Source: Acidobacteriota bacterium
GTDB lineage: Bacteria; Acidobacteriota; Terriglobia; Acidiferrales; UBA7541
Reading direction: 5' to 3'
DNA: 64,000 nt
NCBI GenBank assembly: GCA_013289835.1
Contig: JABCZG010000005.1
Span: 62,001 to 126,000, forward strand
Below are positions 8,977 to 17,486 of the stretch, one piece after another. The notes beneath the pieces are model-generated. The model did no database searches, was not told the origin of the DNA, and saw only the letters and a program-made list of their open reading frames with translations. The first letter of the stretch is position 1. Each line of letters begins with the position of its first letter. A program made the position numbers and the translations under genes.

Positions 8977-9538
8977 GCCGCAGGCGATGCGACCGGCCGT
9001 TTTTCTCGATCGCGACGGCACCATCGCCGAAGAGGTTGGCTACTTGAATCACGCGAGCCGATTTCGTATGTTCCCTTTCGCGGGGGCGGCGATTCGCCGC
9101 TTGAATGAAGCCGGGTTTCCGGTAATCGTCGTGAGCAATCAGTCTGGCGTCGGGCGCGGCTACTTTCCGGAATCATTGGTGCAAACTGTAAATGAACTCA
9201 TGATCGAACAGCTCGCCGCTTCCGGCACGCGCGTCGACGCACTCTATTATTGTCCGCACACGTCCGCCGATAACTGCGACTGTCGGAAGCCGAAGATCGG
9301 AATGCTGGAACGCGCTGCTCGCGAGCATTCGCTGGACCTTGGGCGATCGTTCGTCGTCGGTGACCGTTATGGCGATATCGAACTCGCTCGCCGCGCGCGT
9401 GCCCGGGGCGTTCTGGTGCGCAGCGGCTATGGCGAAGGCGAATTGACTTGGCACTCCGCCAAGTGGCCGTCGCAACCAGATTTTGTCGCCGAAGATCTTT
9501 CGAAAGCGGCAGACTGGATCCTGAGGCAACCCCGATGA
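8969..9538 (+). CDS. gmhB: D-glycero-beta-D-manno-heptose-1,7-bisphosphate 7-phosphatase
   Basis: A HAD-superfamily phosphatase of about 185 residues in ADP-heptose synthesis. Motif I is VFLDRDGTIAEE (nucleophile Asp and general acid Asp). Motif II is VVSNQSGVGRGYF. The zinc-knuckle typical of GmhB is CPHTSADNCDCRKP, and the last HAD motif is VGDRYGDIELARRARARGVLV. The start is uncertain: GTG at 8969 overlaps the waaF stop, and ATG at 8987 would give a tighter N-terminus (MRPAVFLDRDG). The stop overlaps the next gene (ATGA at 9535). It provides the step between the hldE kinase and the adenylyltransferase. Confidence 0.93.
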   Translation: MPEPQAMRPAVFLDRDGTIAEEVGYLNHASRFRMFPFAGAAIRRLNEAGFPVIVVSNQSGVGRGYFPESLVQTVNELMIEQLAASGTRVDALYYCPHTSADNCDCRKPKIGMLERAAREHSLDLGRSFVVGDRYGDIELARRARARGVLVRSGYGEGELTWHSAKWPSQPDFVAEDLSKAADWILRQPR

Positions 9539-10593
9539 AGCGTCCGCCAGCGCAAAAATCAGCATCACAATCCGTAGATCTTCTCGCCCTGGCCGAATGC
9601 GTCGAACAGTTTTCGTCGAAGACGGTCGTTCTCCTCGGAGACTTTGTCGCTGATGAATTTCAGTTCGGTGAAATCTCTCGTGTCTCGCGCGAAGCTCCCG
9701 TGCTCATTCTCAAGCATCGCGAAACGCAGCTCGTTCCAGGCGGCGGCGCCAACGCCGCGAACAATCTGGCGTCGCTCGGTGCTCGCGTTTTGCCTGTGAC
9801 CGCCGTGGGCATGGACTCCGCCGGCGACGCGCTCATCGGTCATTTTCGACGCAAGCGCGTAGATGTGTCAGGCATTGTTCGAGTGAAGGGCTGGACCACT
9901 CCAACTAAGAGCCGTTTTCTGGCCGGATGGGCTCACACCCTTGCGCAACAGGTTCTGCGCGTAGACTACGAGCCGCAAACTCTATTGCCAGATACGATTC
10001 GAAAGAAGCTGAGTCAGCAATTTTCTTCAAAGCTTCGCAAAGCCCACGCGCTTGCTATTTCCGACTACGGGTTTGGAGTGGCCACACCAGAGCTCGTCCA
10101 GCAGGCAACCGCGAAACGCAAGAATGCGCTGCCCATCGCGCTGGATGCGCGGTATCACCTGCACAGTTACGCGAAAGCGGGCATCACCGCTGCAACTCCC
10201 AATGAAGCCGAGCTCGAAGCTCAACATGGCGCCACGATTGGGCAAAATATAGAAGAGCTCACGCGGGCGGGCCGCGCCACGCTTTCCGCGATGAAACTTC
10301 AATCCCTTCTTGTGACGCGTGGGCGTCACGGCGTGGCTCTATTCGAGCCCGGCGACCGCCTCGCGCAAATTCCCGTGCACGGCAGCGATCAAGCCGTGGA
10401 TGTCACCGGCGCGGGCGACACGGTGCTTGCCGCGTACACTCTTGCGCTCGCCTGCGGTGCTTCAGCTCTCGAAGCCGCGCACATCGCCAACATCGCGGGT
10501 GGTCTCGTGGTCATGAAGCGCGGCACCGCCACCGTTTCGCGGGAAGAACTTCTCGAAGCCATCCGTGGCCAAGCCTCCGGGGCTGCCTCTTAA
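9535..10593 (+). CDS. hldE1: D-glycero-beta-D-manno-heptose-7-phosphate kinase (HldE domain I as a separate protein)
   Basis: A 352-residue PfkB/ribokinase-family sugar kinase phosphorylating heptose-7-phosphate at C1. Typical motifs are LGDFVADEFQFG near the N-terminus, LVPGGGANAANNLASLGARV, and the catalytic DVTGAGDTVLAAYTLALACG near the C-terminus, where the Asp of GAGD is the base. In enterobacteria this domain is fused to the adenylyltransferase; here the two halves are separate adjacent genes, as in organisms with RfaE1/RfaE2. The ATG at 9535 overlaps the gmhB stop; a longer frame upstream has no family similarity. The next gene starts 3 nt after the stop. Confidence 0.94.
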   Translation: MKRPPAQKSASQSVDLLALAECVEQFSSKTVVLLGDFVADEFQFGEISRVSREAPVLILKHRETQLVPGGGANAANNLASLGARVLPVTAVGMDSAGDALIGHFRRKRVDVSGIVRVKGWTTPTKSRFLAGWAHTLAQQVLRVDYEPQTLLPDTIRKKLSQQFSSKLRKAHALAISDYGFGVATPELVQQATAKRKNALPIALDARYHLHSYAKAGITAATPNEAELEAQHGATIGQNIEELTRAGRATLSAMKLQSLLVTRGRHGVALFEPGDRLAQIPVHGSDQAVDVTGAGDTVLAAYTLALACGASALEAAHIANIAGGLVVMKRGTATVSREELLEAIRGQASGAAS

Positions 10594-10596
10594 GCC

Positions 10597-11088
10597 ATGC
10601 GCGAGGCTGCCTCCAAAATCATATCGCGCGAAATGCTTCGCCAGAAACTTACGGAACACAAGCGCCATGGCCAGCGCATTGTTTTCGCCAACGGTTGCTT
10701 CGATACGCTGCACGTCGGACACATCCGTTACGTGGAAGGCGCGCGCCGTGAAGGCGATGTTCTGGTCGTAGGCGTCAACGCGGATTCAAGCGTTTGCGGT
10801 TTGAAAGGGCCTGGCCGTCCCATTCTCGACGAAAACGCGCGCGCCCAACTCGTCGCCGCGCTTCGCAGCGTAGACTACGTCGTGCTCTTCGCCGAACCCA
10901 ACGTGGAATCTCTCCTGGAAGAGCTGCGGCCCGATGTTCACGCGAAGGGAACCGACTACACCGTAGAGAGCGTGCCCGAACGCGCCGTGGCCGCGCGGCT
11001 GGGCATTCGCGTGGCCATCGTCGGCGACCCCAAGGATCACTCAACACACGAGCTTCTCGAATCCATCCGTAAGGCGCCGCATGCCTGA
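10597..11088 (+). CDS. hldE2: D-glycero-beta-D-manno-heptose-1-phosphate adenylyltransferase (HldE domain II as a separate protein)
   Basis: A 163-residue nucleotidyltransferase that makes ADP-heptose from heptose-1-phosphate and ATP. The family motif is FANGCFDTLHVGHIRYVEGAR, in which the HVGH matches the HxGH nucleotide-binding signature. Downstream are VVGVNADSSV, LKGPGRPILDENARAQLVAALRSVDYVVLF and DVHAKGTDYT. The C-terminal IVGDPKDHSTHELLE is typical of RfaE2, where the family often has a variant ending near STT. The size equals the C-terminal half of fused HldE. Its end overlaps the waaC start by 8 nt, so translation is probably coupled. Confidence 0.94.
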   Translation: MREAASKIISREMLRQKLTEHKRHGQRIVFANGCFDTLHVGHIRYVEGARREGDVLVVGVNADSSVCGLKGPGRPILDENARAQLVAALRSVDYVVLFAEPNVESLLEELRPDVHAKGTDYTVESVPERAVAARLGIRVAIVGDPKDHSTHELLESIRKAPHA

Positions 11089-12109
11089 GCCGAAATTCCT
11101 GGCGGTGCGCCTGAGTTCTCTTGGTGATATTGTTCATACGTTTCCGGCCGTGGCTGGACTCCGCGAAACATTTCCAAGTGCCGAAATCGTTTGGGTTACT
11201 CATCCGCGCTGGAAACTTCTGGTCGAAAGCAGTGGGCTGGCCTCGGAGGTCTGGACCGTCGAGAACCGTTCCTTCACGTCACTGCGGGAACTCATCCGCC
11301 GGATCCGAAAAACCAAGTTCAGCAGCACGATCGACTATCAGGGTTTATGGAAGTCGGCGGCGTTCTCTTTTTTCGGCAACGTTCCCCGCAGAATTGGGTT
11401 TTCCTCGGAAACGATCCGTGAATACGGCGTTCCCATCCTCTACACCGATCGCGTCCGATGCACGGAGGCGCACATCGCCGACCAAAACGGCGAGCTCTCG
11501 CGACGGGCCGGCGCTCGCAACGGCACTGCGGGAGTTACACTCGTCGTTCCGCCCGGCGCTGAATCTACGTTCCGCGAATACCTGCAAGGGCACGGCGTCG
11601 CGCGCTACATTGCCGTCAGTCCTGGCGGGGGCTGGCGCTCCAAGTGCTGGCCTCCCGATCGTTTTGGCGCGCTCTGCAGGAAAATCCACGAATCGCTCGG
11701 CATCTCCTGCATCATCAATTACGGCCCCGGGGAAGAGAATCTCGCGAAGGAAGTGCGCGACGCTAGCGGTGACGCCGCCCCGCTCCTCTATAATGGAGAA
11801 CTCGGACCATTGATGGCTCTCCTGCGCAACGCGATGTGCATCGTCGGCGGCGACACGGGTCCGCTTCACCTTGCCGTGGCACTTAGAACACCCGCAGTTG
11901 CTCTCTTTGGTCCCACAGATCCCGCGCGCAACGGTCCGTACCGCGGAGACGGCAGCGCCGATAACGCCTCGCTGAGAGACATTGTTCTGCGCAGTCCGAG
12001 CGCCATCACCACCTATAAACGCGAGAACCGGCCTGATCCTTCCATGTTGGAGATTCAAGTGGACGCGGTGTTCGATGCCCTCCGCCACCAGGTCAAAGCT
12101 CGCGGATGA
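11081..12109 (+). CDS. waaC: ADP-heptose:LPS heptosyltransferase I
   Basis: A 342-residue GT-9 glycosyltransferase that adds the first heptose to Kdo. The N-terminus FLAVRLSSLGDIVHTFPAVAGLRETFP matches WaaC (SSxGDVxHTLPA type). The C-terminal domain has CIVGGDTGPLHLAVALRTPAVALFGPTDPARNGPY, the ADP-heptose binding region with the conserved Asp. SPGGGWRSKCWPPDRFGAL is the mid-protein sugar-nucleotide loop. It overlaps hldE2 by 8 nt and the next methyltransferase by ATGA at 12106. With waaF it completes the two-heptose inner core. Confidence 0.95.
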   Translation: MPEPKFLAVRLSSLGDIVHTFPAVAGLRETFPSAEIVWVTHPRWKLLVESSGLASEVWTVENRSFTSLRELIRRIRKTKFSSTIDYQGLWKSAAFSFFGNVPRRIGFSSETIREYGVPILYTDRVRCTEAHIADQNGELSRRAGARNGTAGVTLVVPPGAESTFREYLQGHGVARYIAVSPGGGWRSKCWPPDRFGALCRKIHESLGISCIINYGPGEENLAKEVRDASGDAAPLLYNGELGPLMALLRNAMCIVGGDTGPLHLAVALRTPAVALFGPTDPARNGPYRGDGSADNASLRDIVLRSPSAITTYKRENRPDPSMLEIQVDAVFDALRHQVKARG

Positions 12110-12663
12110 GCGGCATAAGCGCATTCTTCGTTCGCTGGCGCGTGCGTCTGGGCTACCCTCTGGCGCTTCTGGTTCTTTATTTTGCGCGGCCCACGCCGAT
12201 CAGTATTTTTGCTGGCGCATTGATCGGCGTGATCGGTTTGTGGCTGCGCGGTCGCGCGGCCGGATATCTTCACAAGCAGGAAGTTCTGACCGTCACTGGC
12301 CCCTATGCCTTCACGCGTAACCCTCTGTATCTCGGCAGCGCGGTACTAACTCTGGGCGCCTCGATCGCAGCGCATTCCTGGATTTCAGCGTCAATTCTCT
12401 GCGTTTATTTTGCAGTCGTGTATTCCATCGTCATGCGCCGTGAGGAGCAGGAACTCCACTCCCGTCACGGGGCGGCCTTCGAGGAATACGCGCGCGCCGT
12501 CCCGCTTTTCATCCCCCGCGTAACGGCCGTAAAGCTCGCAGCAGCATCCGCGAGTTCCTTTTCGTTTGCGCAGTACAAGAAGAATCATGAATGGCAAGCG
12601 ACGGTTGGTTACCTACTTCTTCTCGCCGTCTTGTTTGTGATTTGGCGAGTGCGTCTGGGCTGA
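12106..12663 (+). CDS. ICMT/PEMT-like membrane methyltransferase
   Basis: A 185-residue integral-membrane protein with about five helices. It matches the isoprenylcysteine carboxyl methyltransferase / phospholipid methyltransferase fold. The SAM-binding pattern VTGPYAFTRNPLYLGSAVLTLG and the C-terminal REEQELHSRHGAAFEEYARAVPLFIP (the family E-x(2)-L-x(4)-G-x(2)-Y-x(3)-V-x(2)-F-I-P pattern) are clear. The substrate is unknown. As the last gene of the LPS operon (ATGA overlap with waaC), an envelope lipid or core sugar is a reasonable guess. Its last 51 nt overlap the 3' end of comEC on the other strand. Confidence 0.85.
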   Translation: MSGISAFFVRWRVRLGYPLALLVLYFARPTPISIFAGALIGVIGLWLRGRAAGYLHKQEVLTVTGPYAFTRNPLYLGSAVLTLGASIAAHSWISASILCVYFAVVYSIVMRREEQELHSRHGAAFEEYARAVPLFIPRVTAVKLAAASASSFSFAQYKKNHEWQATVGYLLLLAVLFVIWRVRLG

Positions 12664-15312
12664 AGTGGTTGTGTCCGCCGTCTCTGGACACTCGACAAAG
12701 CACTTGATTTCGAGCAGCGTGCCATCGGTGAGAACATGCACCGCGCCGTCGCGATCCGTCCTTAAGACTCGTACGCCCGCACTTTCCAGTCTTTCAAGCA
12801 ATTCCGGGCTCGGGTGGCCATAGGGATTGCCTTCTCCCGCGGAAATAATCCCGACGCGCGGCTGCATCGCCGCGAGAAACTCCGGCGTAGTGGAGTTCTT
12901 GCTGCCGTGATGCCCGACTTTCAACACATCCGCGCGCAGGGAGTCCGCGTTATTCTCCTCCAGCATTTCCTTTTCCACCTGCTTCTCCGCATCTCCAGGA
13001 AGCAGCAAGCTGCGGCTTCCGTATCGCAAACGCAGGACGAGCGAATCGTTGTTCTTTGCGGATGGGGCGACTTCCTCCGGCACGATCTCCGGCCACAGGA
13101 ATTCTCCTTGGACGCCATCCCAGCTAAACGATTTACCTCGCAATTCATATTCAATGGGAATTTTCTTCGCCCGCGCAAGGTCTTCCAGTTTCTTGAGCGC
13201 CGTGCTATTCACTTCGCGCCCGATCCAAAGCCTGCCAATGCGAAAATTGTCCAGAACTGCGGTGAGCCCCCCGAGATGATCTTGGTGCGCGTGCGTCAAC
13301 GCCACCACGTCCAGCTTCCGAAATCCCCGCGACCACATATACGGTGAAACGGCTTCTTCGCCCGGATCGATGCCGTTGTGTTCCTCGTGTCCCGGAAATC
13401 CAGAAAACGCTCCGCCCCCGTCGATCAGCATCGTCTTGCCGCGCGGGAATACCACAAAAAGCGAATCACCCTGGCCCACATCCAGGATTGTTACTTCCAG
13501 CTTTTCTCGCTCCCACCGCGATCCGAACGGGAAAATCGCCACGGCGAGCGCACACGCTGTCCAAACTGGACCTATTGCCCAGAGGGTTTTTCGTCGCAGG
13601 GGACGATTCAAGCGCATAGCTGCGGCGAGAAACAAGGCGGCGACGAAAAAAATAACCACCAGCCAGATTGGCGGCCCGGGTATCCGATAGCTCCACCGTG
13701 GGAAATGCGCAAACCACTGAACGATGCGCAAGAGCAGGACTGTCAGCCAAGCAAGCAACGGCGCAAGAATTTTTCCCAGCGGATGGTAAACCAGTCCGCT
13801 CGCAAGCGTTAGAAAACCAAGCGGCACGACGACACCGGTAAGCGGCACTGCAGCAAGATTTGCAAGCGGTCCCGAAAGCGTCACGCGATGAAAATCGCGC
13901 GCCATCAAAGGCAGCATCCCAACCTGGAGCACCACCGTGAGGACAAGCAACTCCCACAACCGAAGCGTCATCGACAGCCCGCCAGCGAGCGAACTTTCCG
14001 CTGCGCTGCCCATCCGCTGCGGCAACGCAGAAGACACCCAATGCGCCAACGAACGCACATCAATGCGAAACTGGATCACACGAGGCTCATGAGCGGCGTC
14101 ACGCGTAACGTCCCGCCAGGCACGCAGAGCCCGCGCATAGGGTTGAACAGACCTCTCCAACCACGGCAAAGCCAGCCCGGCGATGCAGCCAATGGCAACG
14201 AATGTCAGTTGGAAGCTGGAGTCGCGCAGCGCGAGCGGCCGCGCCACAAGAAGCACCAGCGCCGCCAGCGCCGTGGAATTGATCAAATCAAGCCGCCGGA
14301 AGAAAAAACCGCCAAGCACGACAATCGTGGCCATCAGTGACGCGCGCAATACCGGAGCGCGCTGCTCCACGACCGCGACGTATGCAAATAGAACCGCGAG
14401 CGTGAACGCCGCTCTCCACATCGGCGATAAGCGCAACTTCCTGCACGCCCAGTAAAGCGCGAACGCGAGGGCTCCGACGTGCAGCCCGGCCACAACCAGC
14501 ACGTGAAACACGCCCGTCTTCTGAAAATCCGCAGATTCATCCCGATCGACAAAAGTTCGATCGCCCAGCAGCATGGCCCGCAGCACCGCGGCGACCTGTG
14601 GAGTTCCCGCAAAAAGTTCATCCACTTCATCGCGCAATCTTCGGCGCACGCGCACCAGCCGCGTTGCGGCCGTGGGTTGTGCGGGAGAAACGCGCGCGAT
14701 TAATTCTGGCCCGCGCAGCGTCGCCACCAAATCAATGTTCTGTTGCGCGAGATACGCCCGCCGATCGAACGCGCCCTCGTCCTTGAACACCTGTGGCAGC
14801 CTTGCTTCCGTCAAAACAGCGATTCCATCTCCCGCATGAATGTCCGGCGGAAGATGCTGGTCGGAGCGCGTCGAGAAGCTCAATCGTAGTCCGCCGCGTG
14901 TTGTATGCAGTTCTTCCTCAAACGAGATTCCCGACAGCTCGATTTCGTACCCGTAGCCCCAAGGCAGCCGCGCCGGCTCATCGCGAAGCCGACCGTACCA
15001 GCGCAGTGGTATGTGCAAAGGGATGCGCCCCTGTTCCACAAGCGAGAGGATATGATCCGCCGGTCTCGGTTGTTCCGCGACGATCGCTCCCAGAAATCCG
15101 AGTAAAACCCATGTCAGAAGTGAAGCGGCGGCAGCAGGGAAAAGCTGCCCAAACTTCAACAGAAGAATTCCCGCGCCAACAAGCAAGGCCGCGGCTAAAC
15201 AGGCACAGGTGAGCAGCGTCAGAGACGAAGCGTTGCGCGCAACCGCGGGATGCAGCCCCAGTGCGATGCCGCTCGTAAAGGCAGCGGTGATCGCCATGGC
15301 GGGCAGCTTCAT
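12613..15312 (-). CDS. comEC: ComEC/Rec2 DNA-uptake channel protein
   Basis: An 899-residue polytopic membrane protein proposed to carry single-stranded DNA across the inner membrane during natural transformation. Order of parts: N-terminal hydrophobic helices and DUF4131-like soluble domain, then the Competence domain, seen as LLGDRTFVDRDESADFQKTGVFHVLVVAGLHVGALA, then many helices. The C-terminal metallo-beta-lactamase-like domain carries VTILDVGQGDSLFVVFP, then THAHQDHLGGL near residues 673-683 and VLKVGHHGSKNST. All metal-type residues appear intact. The start overlaps the rlmD stop (ATGA). Length is slightly above the 750-850 usual, owing to a polar tail after residue 870. Confidence 0.94.
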   Translation of the reverse strand: MKLPAMAITAAFTSGIALGLHPAVARNASSLTLLTCACLAAALLVGAGILLLKFGQLFPAAAASLLTWVLLGFLGAIVAEQPRPADHILSLVEQGRIPLHIPLRWYGRLRDEPARLPWGYGYEIELSGISFEEELHTTRGGLRLSFSTRSDQHLPPDIHAGDGIAVLTEARLPQVFKDEGAFDRRAYLAQQNIDLVATLRGPELIARVSPAQPTAATRLVRVRRRLRDEVDELFAGTPQVAAVLRAMLLGDRTFVDRDESADFQKTGVFHVLVVAGLHVGALAFALYWACRKLRLSPMWRAAFTLAVLFAYVAVVEQRAPVLRASLMATIVVLGGFFFRRLDLINSTALAALVLLVARPLALRDSSFQLTFVAIGCIAGLALPWLERSVQPYARALRAWRDVTRDAAHEPRVIQFRIDVRSLAHWVSSALPQRMGSAAESSLAGGLSMTLRLWELLVLTVVLQVGMLPLMARDFHRVTLSGPLANLAAVPLTGVVVPLGFLTLASGLVYHPLGKILAPLLAWLTVLLLRIVQWFAHFPRWSYRIPGPPIWLVVIFFVAALFLAAAMRLNRPLRRKTLWAIGPVWTACALAVAIFPFGSRWEREKLEVTILDVGQGDSLFVVFPRGKTMLIDGGGAFSGFPGHEEHNGIDPGEEAVSPYMWSRGFRKLDVVALTHAHQDHLGGLTAVLDNFRIGRLWIGREVNSTALKKLEDLARAKKIPIEYELRGKSFSWDGVQGEFLWPEIVPEEVAPSAKNNDSLVLRLRYGSRSLLLPGDAEKQVEKEMLEENNADSLRADVLKVGHHGSKNSTTPEFLAAMQPRVGIISAGEGNPYGHPSPELLERLESAGVRVLRTDRDGAVHVLTDGTLLEIKCFVECPETADTTTSAQTHSPNHKQDGEKK

Positions 15313-16616
15313 GGCACTCTTCGCAACCTCACCAGCGTTTCGATATGAAAGGTCTGCGGGAACAGATCGAACAAATGCATTTCAGCGATTTCGTAGCGAG
15401 TCTTTGGCCCAGTGATCTCTTTGGGTTTTCTCGGAGAGTTCGTCAACACAGCCAAATCGCGAGCCAGCGTGGATGGATCGCAGGACAAGTACACAATTTC
15501 CGCCGCGCCAAGGTCCGCGAGTTTTTCCGCCGCTTGCGCGCCCAATCCCGCGCGCGGAGGATCGAGAACCACAAAGTCCGGTTTCTCCGTGGTTTTCTTC
15601 AGAAAATCTTCCGCGTGTTCGTTGTGCGAAGTGATGCTCACGCCCGCTGTTTCCGCATTGGCGTAGAGATCGCGTGTCGCGGCAAGATTCGCGTCCACGC
15701 TCACCACTTTCTCGAACGCTTTTGCCAGCGGCAACGTGAAGAATCCCACTCCTGCGTACATATCTAGAGCCAGTCCTCCGCGCGCATTGCTCGTCACCGT
15801 TTTCAGTAAATCCTCAATCAGGAATCGGTTGACCTGAAAAAACGAAAGGTGGCTCACGCGGTAGGTGTGCCCGCCCGCTTGATGGTACAAATACCCCGGC
15901 CCCGTCAATTCAAAGCGATCCTTCTTCTGGTCTAACAGCAGCAAGCTCTCGAGTTCCGGCAGTGCGCCACGGAACGACGCTGCCAGTTCTGCCGCAGGCT
16001 TGGTAAATTTTTCAAAAGCCACGTTCAGCGCAATCTTTTCGTCCGCCGAATCCGCGAACGCCTCGATCTCCAGAATCCCTTCCGGAAGCGTTCCGCCACG
16101 CGCCATTTCTTGAATCTGCAAAAACGCGTGTGTAAGCCGCGGCGAAAGCACCGGACATTCATCAATCGGCACAATCACCGAACTCTCCGGCAAGTAATAG
16201 CCGATCGCCCGCGGCATCCCGCTTCGAACCGCCCACTGTGCGCGATTCCGGTAGCCATACGGTTCCGCAGAATGCCCCGCAATCACTCCGTCCCAAGAAA
16301 TCCCTCCCAGCCGCGACAGCGTCTCGCGCAGAATCTCCTTCTTCAGCCGAAGCTGTTCCCCCGCCGGAATGTGCTGATAATGGCAGCCCCCGCATTTCTG
16401 AAAATGCGCGCACTTGGCCTTCCCGCGCTCCTTCGCCGCCGAGGTCACCTCCAGCAGTTCCGCCCATATCAATTTCTTCTTCTTCGTCTTTGCCGCCGCG
16501 CGCACCTCTTCCCCCGGCAAAACGTACGGCACGAACACGGTGCTCCCATCGGCGTGTGCCAACCCATCACCGCCGTACACAAGCTTCTCGATTGATAATC
16601 TTAACTCTTCAGCCAT
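15309..16616 (-). CDS. rlmD: 23S rRNA (uracil-C5)-methyltransferase, RlmD/RumA family
   Basis: A 435-residue SAM-dependent methyltransferase forming 5-methyluridine in rRNA. An N-terminal TRAM domain (VPYVLPGEEVRA) is followed by a four-Cys iron-sulfur cluster region with CAHFQKCGGCHYQHI. The SAM site is LALDMYAGVGFFTLPLAKAF, the motif DPPRAGLG follows, and the catalytic Cys sits in VYLSCDPSTLARDL. Earlier SFFQVNRFLIEDLL matches the substrate-binding part. RlmD (U1939) and RlmCD cannot be told apart from sequence alone. It is translationally coupled with comEC downstream. Confidence 0.92.
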   Translation of the reverse strand: MAEELRLSIEKLVYGGDGLAHADGSTVFVPYVLPGEEVRAAAKTKKKKLIWAELLEVTSAAKERGKAKCAHFQKCGGCHYQHIPAGEQLRLKKEILRETLSRLGGISWDGVIAGHSAEPYGYRNRAQWAVRSGMPRAIGYYLPESSVIVPIDECPVLSPRLTHAFLQIQEMARGGTLPEGILEIEAFADSADEKIALNVAFEKFTKPAAELAASFRGALPELESLLLLDQKKDRFELTGPGYLYHQAGGHTYRVSHLSFFQVNRFLIEDLLKTVTSNARGGLALDMYAGVGFFTLPLAKAFEKVVSVDANLAATRDLYANAETAGVSITSHNEHAEDFLKKTTEKPDFVVLDPPRAGLGAQAAEKLADLGAAEIVYLSCDPSTLARDLAVLTNSPRKPKEITGPKTRYEIAEMHLFDLFPQTFHIETLVRLRRVP

Positions 16617-16695
16617 AGTATAGTCCCATTCTGCGTCGGTTCGCGTGGAAAAGAAAGGCGCAAATCCCTGAAGCCGAATCTTGGGGAATCGTCTG

Positions 16696-17415
16696 TCAGT
16701 AAAAATAATAGAGACTTAGCCGCGGCAACCCAAATTCTTCCAGCAGCCGTTTCTGCAAATACTGTTTTTCGACCATGGCCAGCTGCTCGGCCTTCATCTT
16801 GCGGCGGTATACGGCCAGCTGGCCGTCCAGTTCGCGGCGAATCTTGAGCATGGTTTCTTCTGACGCGTGACTGGTGAGCGCCGCGTGCACTTTCTCGTCG
16901 AGTATCGTCAGCCGCCGCTCCAAATCTTCCAAATCCAGCATTCCCGGCTCCTCCAGAAGCGTAACACTCCCCGCGAGCGATTCCGCAATTTCAGTCAGTC
17001 TCGCCGCAATTTCCCGCTGTTGCGCTGAAGATTGTGCTGCTGCAAGCTTCAGCCGCTCCACATTTTTAGCAAAATACGCTTTCAGCTCATCTCGTGAAAA
17101 TGCCTCGACGGCCGCGCGCCCATTCTTCGGCGCGCTCCCCGCAGCCGCTTCGAGCTGTTCCTCCGCAGCCTCCAACACCGCATCCGTGCAATACGCCAGG
17201 CTCTTCAACGCTTTTCCCGCACCGCGCCGCGAGCGCTGATAGCTCTCAAACGCTTTGTCAATTCCTTTCAGCACGGCTTCCAGAGGCACCCCGGCCTTCT
17301 GCCACGCTTCCATGATCGCCCAATCCAGCGGCGACACCAGCAGGTGCGCCCCGCGCTTCTTCCAGAAATATTCCTCAATTTCCGTGAAGTAATTAAAATA
17401 GTTCCAGCCGTTCAT
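16696..17415 (-). CDS. Conserved-looking helical protein of unknown function
   Basis: A 239-residue soluble protein, very rich in Ala, Glu, Lys, Leu and predicted to be almost all helical. No signal peptide or membrane segment. The N-terminus is aromatic (MNGWNYFNYFTEIEEYFWKKRGAHLLVSPLDWAIMEAW). A coiled-coil-like stretch covers about residues 115-225 (LKLAAAQSSAQQREIAARLTEIAE). I do not recognise a family. It sits between coaX and rlmD on the same strand in what looks like one run of housekeeping genes, with gaps of 71 and 79 nt. The codon use and length make a real gene probable. No function is proposed. Confidence 0.8.
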   Translation of the reverse strand: MNGWNYFNYFTEIEEYFWKKRGAHLLVSPLDWAIMEAWQKAGVPLEAVLKGIDKAFESYQRSRRGAGKALKSLAYCTDAVLEAAEEQLEAAAGSAPKNGRAAVEAFSRDELKAYFAKNVERLKLAAAQSSAQQREIAARLTEIAESLAGSVTLLEEPGMLDLEDLERRLTILDEKVHAALTSHASEETMLKIRRELDGQLAVYRRKMKAEQLAMVEKQYLQKRLLEEFGLPRLSLYYFY

Positions 17416-17486
17416 TCCGATGGTTTGTGTCGAGGTCCTTCCATGAGGTGGACATCTTGACCAGATCGTTTGGCGCAGCTCGCAGA

